DNA of 64,000 bases. It comes from a bacterium (lineage in GTDB: Bacteria > Calditrichota > Calditrichia > RBG-13-44-9). Of this stretch, positions 45,907-55,159 are shown one piece after another. The stretch spans positions 787,094 to 851,093 of the forward strand of contig CP070707.1 in assembly GCA_020350205.1 (NCBI GenBank), read 5' to 3'. The position numbers and the translations under genes were made by a program. The notes under the pieces are model-generated. The model saw only the letters and a program-made list of their open reading frames with translations, made no database searches and was not told where the DNA came from. Positions within the stretch are counted from its first letter, which is position 1. Every line of letters begins with the position of its first letter.

Positions 45907-47370
45907 TTAACGACGTTTCTGGCTCGTTGTGCGGCTACTGGAACTTTTTTCCTCACTGTTTTTACTTTTACTGCTGCTATTTCGGGAGCTGTTTTGAGAT
46001 CGTGTATTAATACTTGGAGTTGAAGTTTTGCTTGATCTTTGTGTTTGAATATTCTGTTGCCTCGGTGCGGGTTGAGGTCTATTGATCGTTTGTTGTGACG
46101 ATCGCGGTTCATTCCTGCTGTAAGTTTGAGTACTCTTCTGTTTGTTAATTTGATAATTTCTGTCATATCTGTTCGGTTCCCGTTGTGATTGTATTTCCCG
46201 GGCTGAATTCGCTCTTTGGGAGCTTGATGGGTTTACCCGATAAGAATCTGTCAACTTTTTTGGCTCGGTCTGAGGTCGGGTTCTCACCTGTTGAGTTCTA
46301 ACCGGTTCCGGTCTACGATTGATTTTGATTTCCTCTGTTTGTCGGCTTTGATAAGGAGTCTTGTTCTTACTGGCGTCCCGCTGTGACTGAATTTCCCGGG
46401 TTGAGCGAGGTCTTTGAGGGGCGGTTTCCTTTACCTGGCTTTTCCTGGGTTGAACTGTTTTTTGTGTATTCTGTTCATTTGTCCTTGATCTTTGAATACG
46501 GGTCGCCGTATTGGAATTTCTGCTGCCAGTACGGGTAGGGGAATCCTCTGCCCGGTTGCCTCTCACAGGAGTTATTTCAGGTTGACGACTGGTTTGGGTT
46601 CTGCTGGTCGTGCGCACATCTTTGTTTCTGGAGGAGCTACTGTTTCGGTTATTCTCAGTGTCGGAATTCTGGGTGATCTCAGGCCTGCGGACAATCCTTC
46701 CTCCTGAATTCTCTGAATTCTGTTTATTCCCGGCGGAGGTGGATGGCGCGCGGCTCATGCCTCTGGGATCCCGTTGTGGCTGACGCCTGTCCCATTCTCG
46801 CTTCTTATAATTTTCGTGTGTAACATGACCGTAAATAGGCTGATGATAGTAAACTGGGGGATAGTATATAATGGGCACGGGATAGTAAATCGGCACCGGG
46901 TAATATACAGGATAGGTGCACCAGATATCATACCAGGCATAACCGGGATACAGAATCCGCCAATATCCTGGATAATAGTGACCCGAATACCAGGGATCAT
47001 AAGAAAAGTAGATATTGAAAGTCCAACCACTACCATAACCATAGTCATAATAATAAGGATCGATCCAGGGATATGGATCATAGCTTACATACCTAATTTG
47101 TCTCATATAGTCGTTATAACTATAGTAGGTCTTCTCAACCACATATCCGGATGGGCGGAATCGTAAGTCAGTCACGACTGTCTCATCATATAAATCCTCT
47201 TGATAATAGTAAGTTTCATCACCATCTCTATCATAATAGGTTACATCCTGGCTCATGAGATCTGAGGGTGAATATTGGCGAACTGCTCTGAAGGAGGTGT
47301 AACATCCGTTAAAAATCGGAGCGGTCATAATGATGCCTAATAAAATAAGTCTTATGTGTAAATGTTTCAT
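45907..47370 (-). CDS. Tyr/Pro-rich putative lipoprotein with basic low-complexity tail, unknown function
   Basis: A 487-residue exported protein that I do not recognise. AGGAGG before the ATG at 47370 sets the start; the frame upstream of it is not coding-like. A signal sequence ends in FNGC (Cys23), a degenerate lipobox. Residues about 45-185 are extremely rich in Tyr, with repeated YYPVPI units. The remaining 300 residues are an Arg/Ser/Gln/Asn-rich, strongly basic and presumably disordered tail, containing a repeated REIQSQR motif. Such a tail could bind polyanions, peptidoglycan or minerals, or be a structural matrix; this is speculation. It is upstream of the FadL-like gene. Confidence 0.72.
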   Translation of the reverse strand: MKHLHIRLILLGIIMTAPIFNGCYTSFRAVRQYSPSDLMSQDVTYYDRDGDETYYYQEDLYDETVVTDLRFRPSGYVVEKTYYSYNDYMRQIRYVSYDPYPWIDPYYYDYGYGSGWTFNIYFSYDPWYSGHYYPGYWRILYPGYAWYDIWCTYPVYYPVPIYYPVPIIYYPPVYYHQPIYGHVTHENYKKREWDRRQPQRDPRGMSRAPSTSAGNKQNSENSGGRIVRRPEITQNSDTENNRNSSSSRNKDVRTTSRTQTSRQPEITPVRGNRAEDSPTRTGSRNSNTATRIQRSRTNEQNTQKTVQPRKSQVKETAPQRPRSTREIQSQRDASKNKTPYQSRQTEEIKINRRPEPVRTQQVRTRPQTEPKKLTDSYRVNPSSSQRANSAREIQSQREPNRYDRNYQINKQKSTQTYSRNEPRSSQQTINRPQPAPRQQNIQTQRSSKTSTPSINTRSQNSSRNSSSKSKNSEEKSSSSRTTSQKRR

Positions 47371-47781
47371 GGCGAGCCTCCTTATATTTATGTTGGCCCA
47401 AATGCCTGTTAGATGTTCTCTGAGATTCCATACATTTAAAGTCGGGGACAGGAAGAGATAAAATGTCCAACCCCCGAGGTTTATAATATCCAGTAGTTGC
47501 ATACCCATGATCTTGTCGAAGTGGATTGAAATTTGATCACACATGTCAAGCCTCTCATTTTTTCTACCATGAAAAGAATCAAATGAAATGCCAGAAATTT
47601 ATGAGGAAGGAGTAAATAGGTTTAACCCATTATATAATAACAAGATAACTGGAGCAAATAATAGATTTGTGTCTTTGAAAAAGCTATTAACTGCAAACCT
47701 TGTTAGCAGTTCTGCCGCAAATTAAGTTATCACTTGCAAGGGATGATGATGAAACGATGGAAAAAATGGGGGTAATGTATT
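47371..47781. other. Intergenic region upstream of the Tyr-rich lipoprotein
   Basis: This 411-base gap lies between the minus-strand regulator end and the minus-strand lipoprotein start. No gene, clear terminator, sigma-54 promoter or tRNA was seen. An open frame covers its left part as an extension of the lipoprotein, but the ribosome binding site excludes it. Confidence 0.4.
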
Positions 47782-49221
47782 TTATCTCTTTATGTCATAT
47801 CGCTGTATCTTTTTTTGCAGTCCGACCCGGCTTAATCCCAGTGCTTTAGCGGTATGGGTAATATTCCAGTTATGTTCAACTAATTTTTCTTTAATAAAAA
47901 ACCGCTCAAGTGATTCCGTCAGGTCCTTAAGCGTTTGTGTGGAGTCGAGGAAGGTTGAGAGATCGGGCTGTTCTATTTTTAGGACTTCAGAGAACATCTC
48001 AGAGGTGATCAGAGTCCCCGGTTCTGCAAGGGTCATTGCACGCTGAATCTCGTTTTCCAGTTCCCGGACATTTCCGTTAAATGTGGCAGATGTTAAAATT
48101 TGGAGGGCCTGTTTCTCGATTCCCTTAACAGATTTAGATAACTTTTTTTGATATTTTTGGATGAAGTGATCGACCAGAATGGGTATGTCTTCTGTCCTTT
48201 CACGAAGTGGTGGAATTCTAATTGGAAAGACGCTGAGACGATAAAAAAGATCCTCACGGAAGGTTCCCTTCTGAACGGATTGCTGGAGATCCTTATTGGT
48301 AGCTGATATAATGCGGACATTTACCGAGATGTTTTTCTCTGAGCCTAATGGTCTGAATTCACCTTCCTGTAAAACTCGCAGTAATCTTTGCTGAAATGCG
48401 GCAGATGTGTCAGCAATTTCATCAAGTAAAATGGTTCCTCCATCGGCTAGTTCAAAAAGTCCCCTTTTCTCCTGTGATGCACCGGTAAATGCTCCTTTGG
48501 TATGGCCAAAGAGTTCGCTTTCCAGAAGGGTATCCGGCAAAGCAGCACAATTTTGAGTGACGAAAAATTTTTCCTTGCGGGGGCCATTATAATGAATTGC
48601 CCGGGCTATCAGTTCCTTGCCGGTGCCGGTTTCTCCGGTGAGGAGAACGGTTATGTCAGACGGTATGACTTTCCTTACCAGGTTAAACACATCCTGCATT
48701 GCCTTACTTTGACCAATAATATTGGTGAATGCATATTCCTTTTCGGCTTCCTGATGCAAAATAATGTTTTCCTGCTGTAACCTCAGGTTGGCCTGTTGCA
48801 ATTCACCCAAGAGTCTTCTATTTTCCTTCACCAGTGTATACTGCTCTGCTGCCCTTTTAATGATGAGACGAAGACCGTCTGGTTCCCAGGGTTTGTTGAT
48901 ATAATAATATACCTGTCCATCATTAATGGCCTGGATAATTGCTTCAATATCCATATACCCCGTAATAAGAATTCTCACCGCATCGGGTTGAATGGAAAGT
49001 GCTTTCTGGAAGAGTTCAACACCGCTTAACCCTGGCATTCGCTGATCTGCCAATATGACGGCAATCTCCTCATTTTTCAGCACCTCAAGGGCTGCCTGTC
49101 CATTCAGGGCGAGTATCACCTCAAAATCTTTTCGTAAGGTGCGTTTGATTGCGTTTAAGCTGGACTGCTCATCATCGACCACCAGAATGCTGTGTAAATT
49201 TTTACCTTTATCTGAATTGAT
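47782..49221 (-). CDS. Sigma-54-dependent response regulator, NtrC family (likely ATC start)
   Basis: About 479 residues: receiver domain with VVDDEQ and phosphoacceptor Asp in ILADQRMPG, AAA+ domain with Walker A GETGTGKE, the sigma-54 loop GAFTGA and Walker B TILLDEIAD, and a Fis-type helix-turn-helix (AKALGLSRVGLQKKI). The only ordinary start is a GTG at 49182, which would remove most of the first receiver strand and has no ribosome binding site. GAGGA at 49229-49233 is seven bases before an ATC at 49221, giving a normal N-terminus ahead of ILVVDDEQSS. The gene follows the propeller kinase by 38 bases and is almost certainly its partner. Confidence 0.85.
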   Translation of the reverse strand: MNSDKGKNLHSILVVDDEQSSLNAIKRTLRKDFEVILALNGQAALEVLKNEEIAVILADQRMPGLSGVELFQKALSIQPDAVRILITGYMDIEAIIQAINDGQVYYYINKPWEPDGLRLIIKRAAEQYTLVKENRRLLGELQQANLRLQQENIILHQEAEKEYAFTNIIGQSKAMQDVFNLVRKVIPSDITVLLTGETGTGKELIARAIHYNGPRKEKFFVTQNCAALPDTLLESELFGHTKGAFTGASQEKRGLFELADGGTILLDEIADTSAAFQQRLLRVLQEGEFRPLGSEKNISVNVRIISATNKDLQQSVQKGTFREDLFYRLSVFPIRIPPLRERTEDIPILVDHFIQKYQKKLSKSVKGIEKQALQILTSATFNGNVRELENEIQRAMTLAEPGTLITSEMFSEVLKIEQPDLSTFLDSTQTLKDLTESLERFFIKEKLVEHNWNITHTAKALGLSRVGLQKKIQRYDIKR

Positions 49222-49259
49222 GATAAGATCCTCACTTTTATTGATAGTTCGATTGTGAT

Positions 49260-52200
49260 TTAAGCATTTGTCCCCATGGGTAATTCTATTTTGAAACGGG
49301 TTCCCCGAGCTTCCTGAGAGGTAAAATCTATTTTTCCCCGGTGCTCCTGAACAATCTGATAACTTATACTCAATCCCAAACCGGTCCCTTTCCCAACCGG
49401 TTTGGTCGTAAAAAACGGGTCGAATATTTTTTTATGATAATTCTTTGGGATGCCTTTTCCGTCATCCTGAATGATAATTTCTACCGTATTTTTGAGTTTC
49501 CGGGTTTTTATCCAAATATTTCCGTTTCCTTCAATTGCCTGAATGGCATTTAGTAACAGATTCATGAATACCTGATTCAAATTACCAGGACGACAATAAA
49601 TTTTTGGTAAAACTCCATATTCTTTATGAATAGTAATGCGGTTTTTGATTTCATTATTGAGCAGAAGAAGGGTTGAATCAAGTCCTTCATGCAGATCCGC
49701 AAGTTTTGATTCAGCTTCATCCAGACGAGAGAAATTCCGGAGGTTGAGAACCACATTCTTGACCCGCTGACTGCCTTCCACACTTTCGTTGATCAGCGAT
49801 TGAATATCAGATTGAATGAATTCGAAATCATAACGGGTACGTAAAGCGTCGATAGCTCTGTGGAGCTCTGACTCCTGATCGGGAGGATTCTGAAATAGAG
49901 ATAGCAAGTCGGTTATGGCAGAAATATATGCATCGAGTTCCTTCATATTAGCATAGATGTAGCTAATGGGATTGTTTAATTCATGGGCCACCCCTGCAAC
50001 CAGCTGACCCAGGCCGGCCATTTTTTCGCTTTGAACTAATTGTGCCTGGGTATTTTTTAGGTCTTTGTATAGCTGTTGTAATTTTTTATTATTTTGGGTC
50101 AGTTTTTGATTAGCCTTTTCCAGTTTTGCAACATATTTTTGCCGGGTTTTAGATTCGGTCACTTCTTTGATGAGAATTTTGGTCTCCTCAATATACTGAT
50201 TGTTCTCCATAGCGATGGCAGTCTGTGTGGTCAGGCTTTCAAAAACTGCCCGGTCCTCCGCCGTAAAATCCTTTTTTAAATAAGGTTGACTTACTATCAA
50301 TAATCCAAATAAACGTTCGTTTCGAAAAATGGGAAACTGATACCCATCCTTTACCTCTGATTTAAGCAGTGGTTCACTACCGGAGCTAATTATTTTTACC
50401 TCCACTGCTTCGGATAAAGGAATTTTCTGAGGTCCGTTAAAGTTACCCCTGCTATGTTCTTTCCTGAGATTTCGATCAAATTTTCGGTAGATGGCACAAT
50501 ATTCCGGTTTTATGGAATCCTGAATAATATTAACCAGTCCTTCCAAAAGTGCGTCATTGTTTTTGATCAGGATGAGTTCATGGGAAAAGTCTTGCAACAA
50601 TTTGCGGTAATGTACTCTGTTTTTCTCAAGTTTTCGAATTTTTTCAAGAAAAAAAGTGAGTGAAAGCAGCAAACCATAAACAATAATGATTTGATAAAGC
50701 AGGCGAGTTTGAATGGAGGCGGTTCGTAAGGCGATAAAGATACCGTAAAGTAGTAAAATCGTGATGGAAAAAAATATTAGAATATGATGGTTCGCCCAGA
50801 GATATCTGTGAGTGGAGTAGAAAACATAGGCCATAATTGTGGAAATAAGCAAAATAAATAAAAGTAGATTCCCCATGAAATCAGGTTCACCCACGGCACG
50901 ATATAAATATTGATAACTTCGAATAAGATAGCTGAGGACAACCGGTTTTTCAGAGATCTGATAGCGCTGACCTGAAACAAGGTTCTCAAGCAAAAGCTCT
51001 CTGCCATTTGGGAATCTCAAGCGGGCATGGAAGGTTCCTTTATCCTTAATTCCAAAATGAACAATTGGGCTGTTTTGAGAGAGATAACCACTTCCTCCGC
51101 AAATTTCCTGGTAACCCAGAAGCCGGGAGGTGTTGGTTTTCATGGGACCCGAATAGAGCCAGATTTTTGTGCCGATGGCATCGCGATTCGATTGAACCCC
51201 GGTTACCTCAAATTGAATAAAATTTTGATTGTTGGTTTGGTTGATGTAAAGGATACTGTTGGTGTCTTTGTTAGAAATAAATAGATCTATATCCCCGTCT
51301 TTGTCAAAATCCGCGCCTGCGCCACCGGTACTGTAATGTTGATTAGAAGTATCCACATCAGGTATGACCCGGGTATACTCGATGATACCGTCAAAATTTT
51401 GAGCCAGAAATAACATATTGGGTCCGATATTTGAAATCCAGATGTCAATGGTGCCGTTGTTATCAAAGTCTCCCATAACACTTCCATAGGCGGGATAGGG
51501 ATTATTGATCCCCACGCTGTGGGTTATATCTGTAAATTGCCAGTCATCACCAGCTGAGTGAATATCATTGCGATACAGTGCTGATTGCCCGTGACGATCT
51601 GTCACCAGCAGATCTAAATCACCATCCATATCAAAGTCAGAAAAGGTTGCCCCGTTGCTGTTGAAATTTTGTTCTAGATGCTTTATCGGAAGAGTTACTT
51701 TCTCAAAACGATTCCTACCGGTATTGCGATAAAATTGATCCGGGACAAACCAGTTGCATACATACAGATCACAAAATCCATCTCCGTCCACATCAGCAAA
51801 TGCGGCTCCCTGACTGGTATAGGAATCTGAAATCCCCCAACTTACACTGACATCCTCGAAATGACCCCGGCCGTCACCCAGCAATAAACGGTTGGGATGA
51901 TGTTCATCGGTTATAAACATATCCAGGTTTCCGTCAAGGTTGACATCAGCACAAAAGGTCCCATTGGCATCCAGTGGAGGTTGGATATCAGCATCCCGGG
52001 TGATATCACGGAAACGGCCATCTGGTTGTTGCCGGAAGAGACGGGTCGTTTCACCCCACCCGGAAATTATCACATCTACCAGGCCATCATTGTTAATGTC
52101 GGCTGCAGTGGCACCCAGTTCCAGATTTTCAAATCTGCGGGGCATCAAATTTCCCCCCAGTCCAGCCTGAATAGTGCCATCTTGAAATGGTTGATCCCTG

Positions 52201-52481
52201 CCGGGATTTATAAAAAGTCGGTTTAAATTCCGAAACCTCACGATATAGATATCCGGCCAGGTATCATTGTTGAGATCGCGAAATACCACGCCATAACTAT
52301 CTTCAAAATCTGGAAGAAGGTGGGAAGATTCGCGGAAAAGAAAATTTGGAATAGTATCTGGGTAAATTGATCCGGGTAACCCGATATGAGCTAACCATAA
52401 AATAAAAATATAGTTAATAGGAAAGAGAAATTTTTGACTTGAATGAAAAAATTGAGGACTGATTGCTTTAGGTTTCATCAT
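49260..52481 (-). CDS. Sensor histidine kinase with FG-GAP/VCBS propeller and ASPIC/UnbV ectodomain
   Basis: A 1073-residue protein of unusual design. After an N-terminal hydrophobic segment (about 19-40) there are seven Ca-binding-like DxDxDG-type motifs at about 69, 128, 179, 230, 282, 338 and 391 (for example DVDGDGFCD and DFDKDGDID), implying a seven-bladed FG-GAP/VCBS propeller. An ASPIC/UnbV domain follows (about 423-511: NRDAIGTKIWL, GGSGYLSQNSPIVHFGI, RFPNGREL). Three TM helices lie at about 537-612, then a GAF domain (640-760), coiled coil, and kinase core with H-box VAHELNNP (His833), N-box and G-boxes (DDGKGIP, GKGTGLGLSIS). The NtrC-type regulator follows directly. The ectodomain resembles CRTAC1-like binding proteins; the ligand is unknown. 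Confidence 0.9.
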   Translation of the reverse strand: MMKPKAISPQFFHSSQKFLFPINYIFILWLAHIGLPGSIYPDTIPNFLFRESSHLLPDFEDSYGVVFRDLNNDTWPDIYIVRFRNLNRLFINPGRDQPFQDGTIQAGLGGNLMPRRFENLELGATAADINNDGLVDVIISGWGETTRLFRQQPDGRFRDITRDADIQPPLDANGTFCADVNLDGNLDMFITDEHHPNRLLLGDGRGHFEDVSVSWGISDSYTSQGAAFADVDGDGFCDLYVCNWFVPDQFYRNTGRNRFEKVTLPIKHLEQNFNSNGATFSDFDMDGDLDLLVTDRHGQSALYRNDIHSAGDDWQFTDITHSVGINNPYPAYGSVMGDFDNNGTIDIWISNIGPNMLFLAQNFDGIIEYTRVIPDVDTSNQHYSTGGAGADFDKDGDIDLFISNKDTNSILYINQTNNQNFIQFEVTGVQSNRDAIGTKIWLYSGPMKTNTSRLLGYQEICGGSGYLSQNSPIVHFGIKDKGTFHARLRFPNGRELLLENLVSGQRYQISEKPVVLSYLIRSYQYLYRAVGEPDFMGNLLLFILLISTIMAYVFYSTHRYLWANHHILIFFSITILLLYGIFIALRTASIQTRLLYQIIIVYGLLLSLTFFLEKIRKLEKNRVHYRKLLQDFSHELILIKNNDALLEGLVNIIQDSIKPEYCAIYRKFDRNLRKEHSRGNFNGPQKIPLSEAVEVKIISSGSEPLLKSEVKDGYQFPIFRNERLFGLLIVSQPYLKKDFTAEDRAVFESLTTQTAIAMENNQYIEETKILIKEVTESKTRQKYVAKLEKANQKLTQNNKKLQQLYKDLKNTQAQLVQSEKMAGLGQLVAGVAHELNNPISYIYANMKELDAYISAITDLLSLFQNPPDQESELHRAIDALRTRYDFEFIQSDIQSLINESVEGSQRVKNVVLNLRNFSRLDEAESKLADLHEGLDSTLLLLNNEIKNRITIHKEYGVLPKIYCRPGNLNQVFMNLLLNAIQAIEGNGNIWIKTRKLKNTVEIIIQDDGKGIPKNYHKKIFDPFFTTKPVGKGTGLGLSISYQIVQEHRGKIDFTSQEARGTRFKIELPMGTNA

Positions 52482-52665
52482 TTGTAGAAAATTTAGATTC
52501 CCTTAACACATGATACAAGCATAATTTATGCATTGTTCTTAGGTGAGTCAAAATTTGTACAAACCATGCTTCAAATTTCACTTAATTATTTCATTTAAAA
52601 CAGAATATTTTCTATATTTAATCAAATTGTCAGAGCATTAAGCCAAGATTTAGTGACTGTTTACT

Positions 52666-54066
52666 TTGAGACATAAAGCGATAAAAAGAAGAGCCATATT
52701 TCAAAAAGTATACGATGTGGCTGCCCGATTAGATATGAAAGTCTATGTGGTGGGTGGTTATGTGCGTGACTTGTATCTGGGAATTGAGGGGAAGGATATC
52801 GATTTTGTGGTGATAGGAGATGCGCTGCAATTAGCAGAATCTTTTAAAAAAAACTTTAAAACGGGAAAGGTTGTAAGCTATCCACGTTTTGGTACGGCCA
52901 TGCTTACTTACCGGGATTTTAAATTGGAATTTGTATCAGCTCGTTCTGAAACCTATGATAAAAATTCCCGAAAACCAGCGGTGATAAAATCGGGTTTGAA
53001 GAGTGATCTTTCCCGGAGAGATTTTACGATGAATACCCTGGCCATGAATATCTCTGCTGAAAATTTTGGGAAAGTGATCGATGTATTTCAGGGAAAGTCG
53101 GATATTGATCATCAAATTATTCGAACACCCCAGGATCCGGTGATTACCTTTAGTGATGATCCTTTACGTATGCTGAGAGCGATTCGGTTTGCAACTGTTC
53201 TACATTTTGATATTGAACCAGAAACCTATCAGGCAATCATAAAAACCCGGGAACGTCTGAAAATAGTCTCTCAGGAGAGAATTACCGAGGAATTAAGGAG
53301 AATGTTGTTAGCATCGGAGCCCTCTTCCGGCATGTATCTGCTGCGGGAAACGGGGATCGCGGAAATTATCTTCCCGGAATTACTGGCACTTTCAGGCGTG
53401 GAACAACGGGAAGATTTCCATCATAAAGATGTTTTTCATCATACCTTAAAAGTACTTGATAATATCAGTGCGATGACGAACAAATTTGAATTGCGTCTGG
53501 CCGCTCTGTTGCATGATATAGCCAAACCTCAGACTAAACGATTTGTAAAGGGTATTGGGTGGACCTTTCATGGGCATGAAGATGTGGGGGGCCGCATGGT
53601 GGAAAAAATTGGCCGCAGAATGCGCTTACCGATAAACCTGATAAAATATGTTGAAAAACTAGTCAGGCTTCACCTGCGGCCGATGCAATTGGTGGATGAC
53701 TCGGTGACGGATAGTGCTATTCGTCGGTTAATGGTTGAAGCAGGGGAAGATTTGGAGGATTTGATGATGCTTTGTCGGGCTGATATCACATCCAAAAATC
53801 CGGAAAAAGTGAAGAGATATCTGAATAATTTCGATCTGGTAGAAGAAAAAATGAAAGTAGTAGAAGAAAAAGATAATCTTCGCAACTTTAAGCTGGCGAT
53901 TGACGGTAATATGATTATGAAAACCCTGGATTTACTTCCTGGGCCCCTCATCGGAAGAATTAAAAATGCGATAACTGACGCGGTTCTGGATGGCGATATT
54001 CCCAATGAAGAATTTGCCTGTGTAGAATATATGATGAAGGTGAAAGAACATTTCCTGGATCATTAA
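52666..54066 (+). CDS. cca: tRNA nucleotidyltransferase / poly(A) polymerase family with HD domain
   Basis: A 466-residue enzyme that adds or repairs the 3' CCA of tRNA. The nucleotidyltransferase motif is VVGGYVRDLYLGIEGKDIDFV, with catalytic aspartates in DID and the RRDFTMNTLAMN motif, then the DPLRMLRAIRFA segment. An HD domain (RLAALLHDIAKP) follows at about residue 285. It starts with TTG at 52666; the first ATG would remove the catalytic Gly-Gly region's lead-in. Specificity between CCA-adding and A-adding types cannot be decided by eye. It is divergent from the propeller kinase. Confidence 0.9.
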   Translation: MRHKAIKRRAIFQKVYDVAARLDMKVYVVGGYVRDLYLGIEGKDIDFVVIGDALQLAESFKKNFKTGKVVSYPRFGTAMLTYRDFKLEFVSARSETYDKNSRKPAVIKSGLKSDLSRRDFTMNTLAMNISAENFGKVIDVFQGKSDIDHQIIRTPQDPVITFSDDPLRMLRAIRFATVLHFDIEPETYQAIIKTRERLKIVSQERITEELRRMLLASEPSSGMYLLRETGIAEIIFPELLALSGVEQREDFHHKDVFHHTLKVLDNISAMTNKFELRLAALLHDIAKPQTKRFVKGIGWTFHGHEDVGGRMVEKIGRRMRLPINLIKYVEKLVRLHLRPMQLVDDSVTDSAIRRLMVEAGEDLEDLMMLCRADITSKNPEKVKRYLNNFDLVEEKMKVVEEKDNLRNFKLAIDGNMIMKTLDLLPGPLIGRIKNAITDAVLDGDIPNEEFACVEYMMKVKEHFLDH

Positions 54067-54122
54067 TTTTGGAAAATATAATTTTTTTGTTTAATCGAGG
54101 TCTATGAAGAAAGGGGATGAAG

Positions 54123-55091
54123 ATGACTGACAAGAAAGACAAAGATGAACAGGAAAGGGGAAAAGGGAAGGACAGTGAGGAGACCCAGAAGGATTTGGAT
54201 GATATCCTGGGTCAGTTGAAGGAGAGTGATAAGGCACCCCAAGCTGAGAAGAAGGGGATCTCCCAGGAAGATTCTGAAAAATCGCCCAAATCAGAAAAAG
54301 CGCATTCTGACCAACCGGAACCGGAAGGATTGGAACAGATACTGGATAGTATTTCCGAGAAAGAAGATCTGGAACCTGTTGAGGATATATCAGTGGTGCA
54401 GCGAATAGTGGGCGTTTTCACAGGACCCGCACAGGTTTTTCAATATTTAAGAGTGAAACCGGATTTTATCGTACCTTTAATTTTAGCCATTCTCATCGGT
54501 GTCACCAGTGGATTCGTGTTTTATGATATTGCACTTGATGATCAGATTGCCACATATGAACAGAATGATAGACTGAGCGATGAGCAGCGGAATCTAATAA
54601 TTGATGGCATTGAACAAAGCAGAACAGGTATCATGAGGTTGTTGAGTCCTCTGGTTTTTGCTCCGCTGGGTATCGGGTTCATATATGCGGTAATTTCGCT
54701 GATTTTTTGGTTCTTGGGTAATGTTTTGCTGGGAGGTAAAGCCCGATTTAAACAGGTATTTTCAGTCTTTAGCTACTCTTATTTAATAATTATACTGCTG
54801 GAATCTGTAATTCAATATCCTTTGATATTGTCCAAGCAGACGCTGAAGATTGATATGAGTCCTGCTGTTTTCTTGAATACTGCAGAATTGTCACAAACTC
54901 TGGCCAAATTTATTTCGAGTTTTGATATTTTTCATCTCTGGTTTCTGGTGGTGTTTGGTATTGGTTTTTCCATTATTTATGGATTCTCGAAACTAAAGGG
55001 GGTGGTTTCCGTATTTATTGCCTGGTTACTTTATGTCCTGATTATAAAAGTGGCGCTGGCATCCCTGACACAAGGTTTATTGGGTTTTTAG
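54123..55091 (+). CDS. Yip1-domain membrane protein with charged N-terminal region
   Basis: A 322-residue protein. AAAGGGG lies six bases before the ATG at 54123 (an ATG at 54117 is too close). Residues 1-90 are strongly charged (Lys/Glu/Asp) with no hydrophobic stretch and are probably disordered cytoplasmic. The rest has five TM segments with the Yip1-family pattern: a first helix after KPDFIVPLILAI, and FWFLGNVLLGGKARFKQVFSVFSYSYL. Yip1-family proteins of bacteria are poorly characterised. It sits between cca and the MacAB-like export operon, 68 bases from the TolC-like gene. Confidence 0.8.
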   Translation: MTDKKDKDEQERGKGKDSEETQKDLDDILGQLKESDKAPQAEKKGISQEDSEKSPKSEKAHSDQPEPEGLEQILDSISEKEDLEPVEDISVVQRIVGVFTGPAQVFQYLRVKPDFIVPLILAILIGVTSGFVFYDIALDDQIATYEQNDRLSDEQRNLIIDGIEQSRTGIMRLLSPLVFAPLGIGFIYAVISLIFWFLGNVLLGGKARFKQVFSVFSYSYLIIILLESVIQYPLILSKQTLKIDMSPAVFLNTAELSQTLAKFISSFDIFHLWFLVVFGIGFSIIYGFSKLKGVVSVFIAWLLYVLIIKVALASLTQGLLGF

Positions 55092-55159
55092 TCATTAAGA
55101 ATGCCAGAAATAATGAAGATTTTGATCTAATATTTAAACAACCAGGCGGAGGAATAAAA

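Noticed and set aside
45891-46166. Open frame opposite the end of the Tyr-rich lipoprotein gene region
   Set aside because: It overlaps the basic low-complexity tail in another frame; its basic composition is a by-product of the repeats.
47371-47544. N-terminal extension of the Tyr-rich lipoprotein
   Set aside because: AGGAGG and a signal peptide place the start at 47370; the upstream part has no exported-protein character.
49182-49262. Programmed frameshift joining the propeller kinase to the NtrC-type regulator
   Set aside because: The regulator is in the -1 frame after the kinase stop, but no slippery heptamer or stimulatory structure is visible, and a Shine-Dalgarno lies before the ATC codon.
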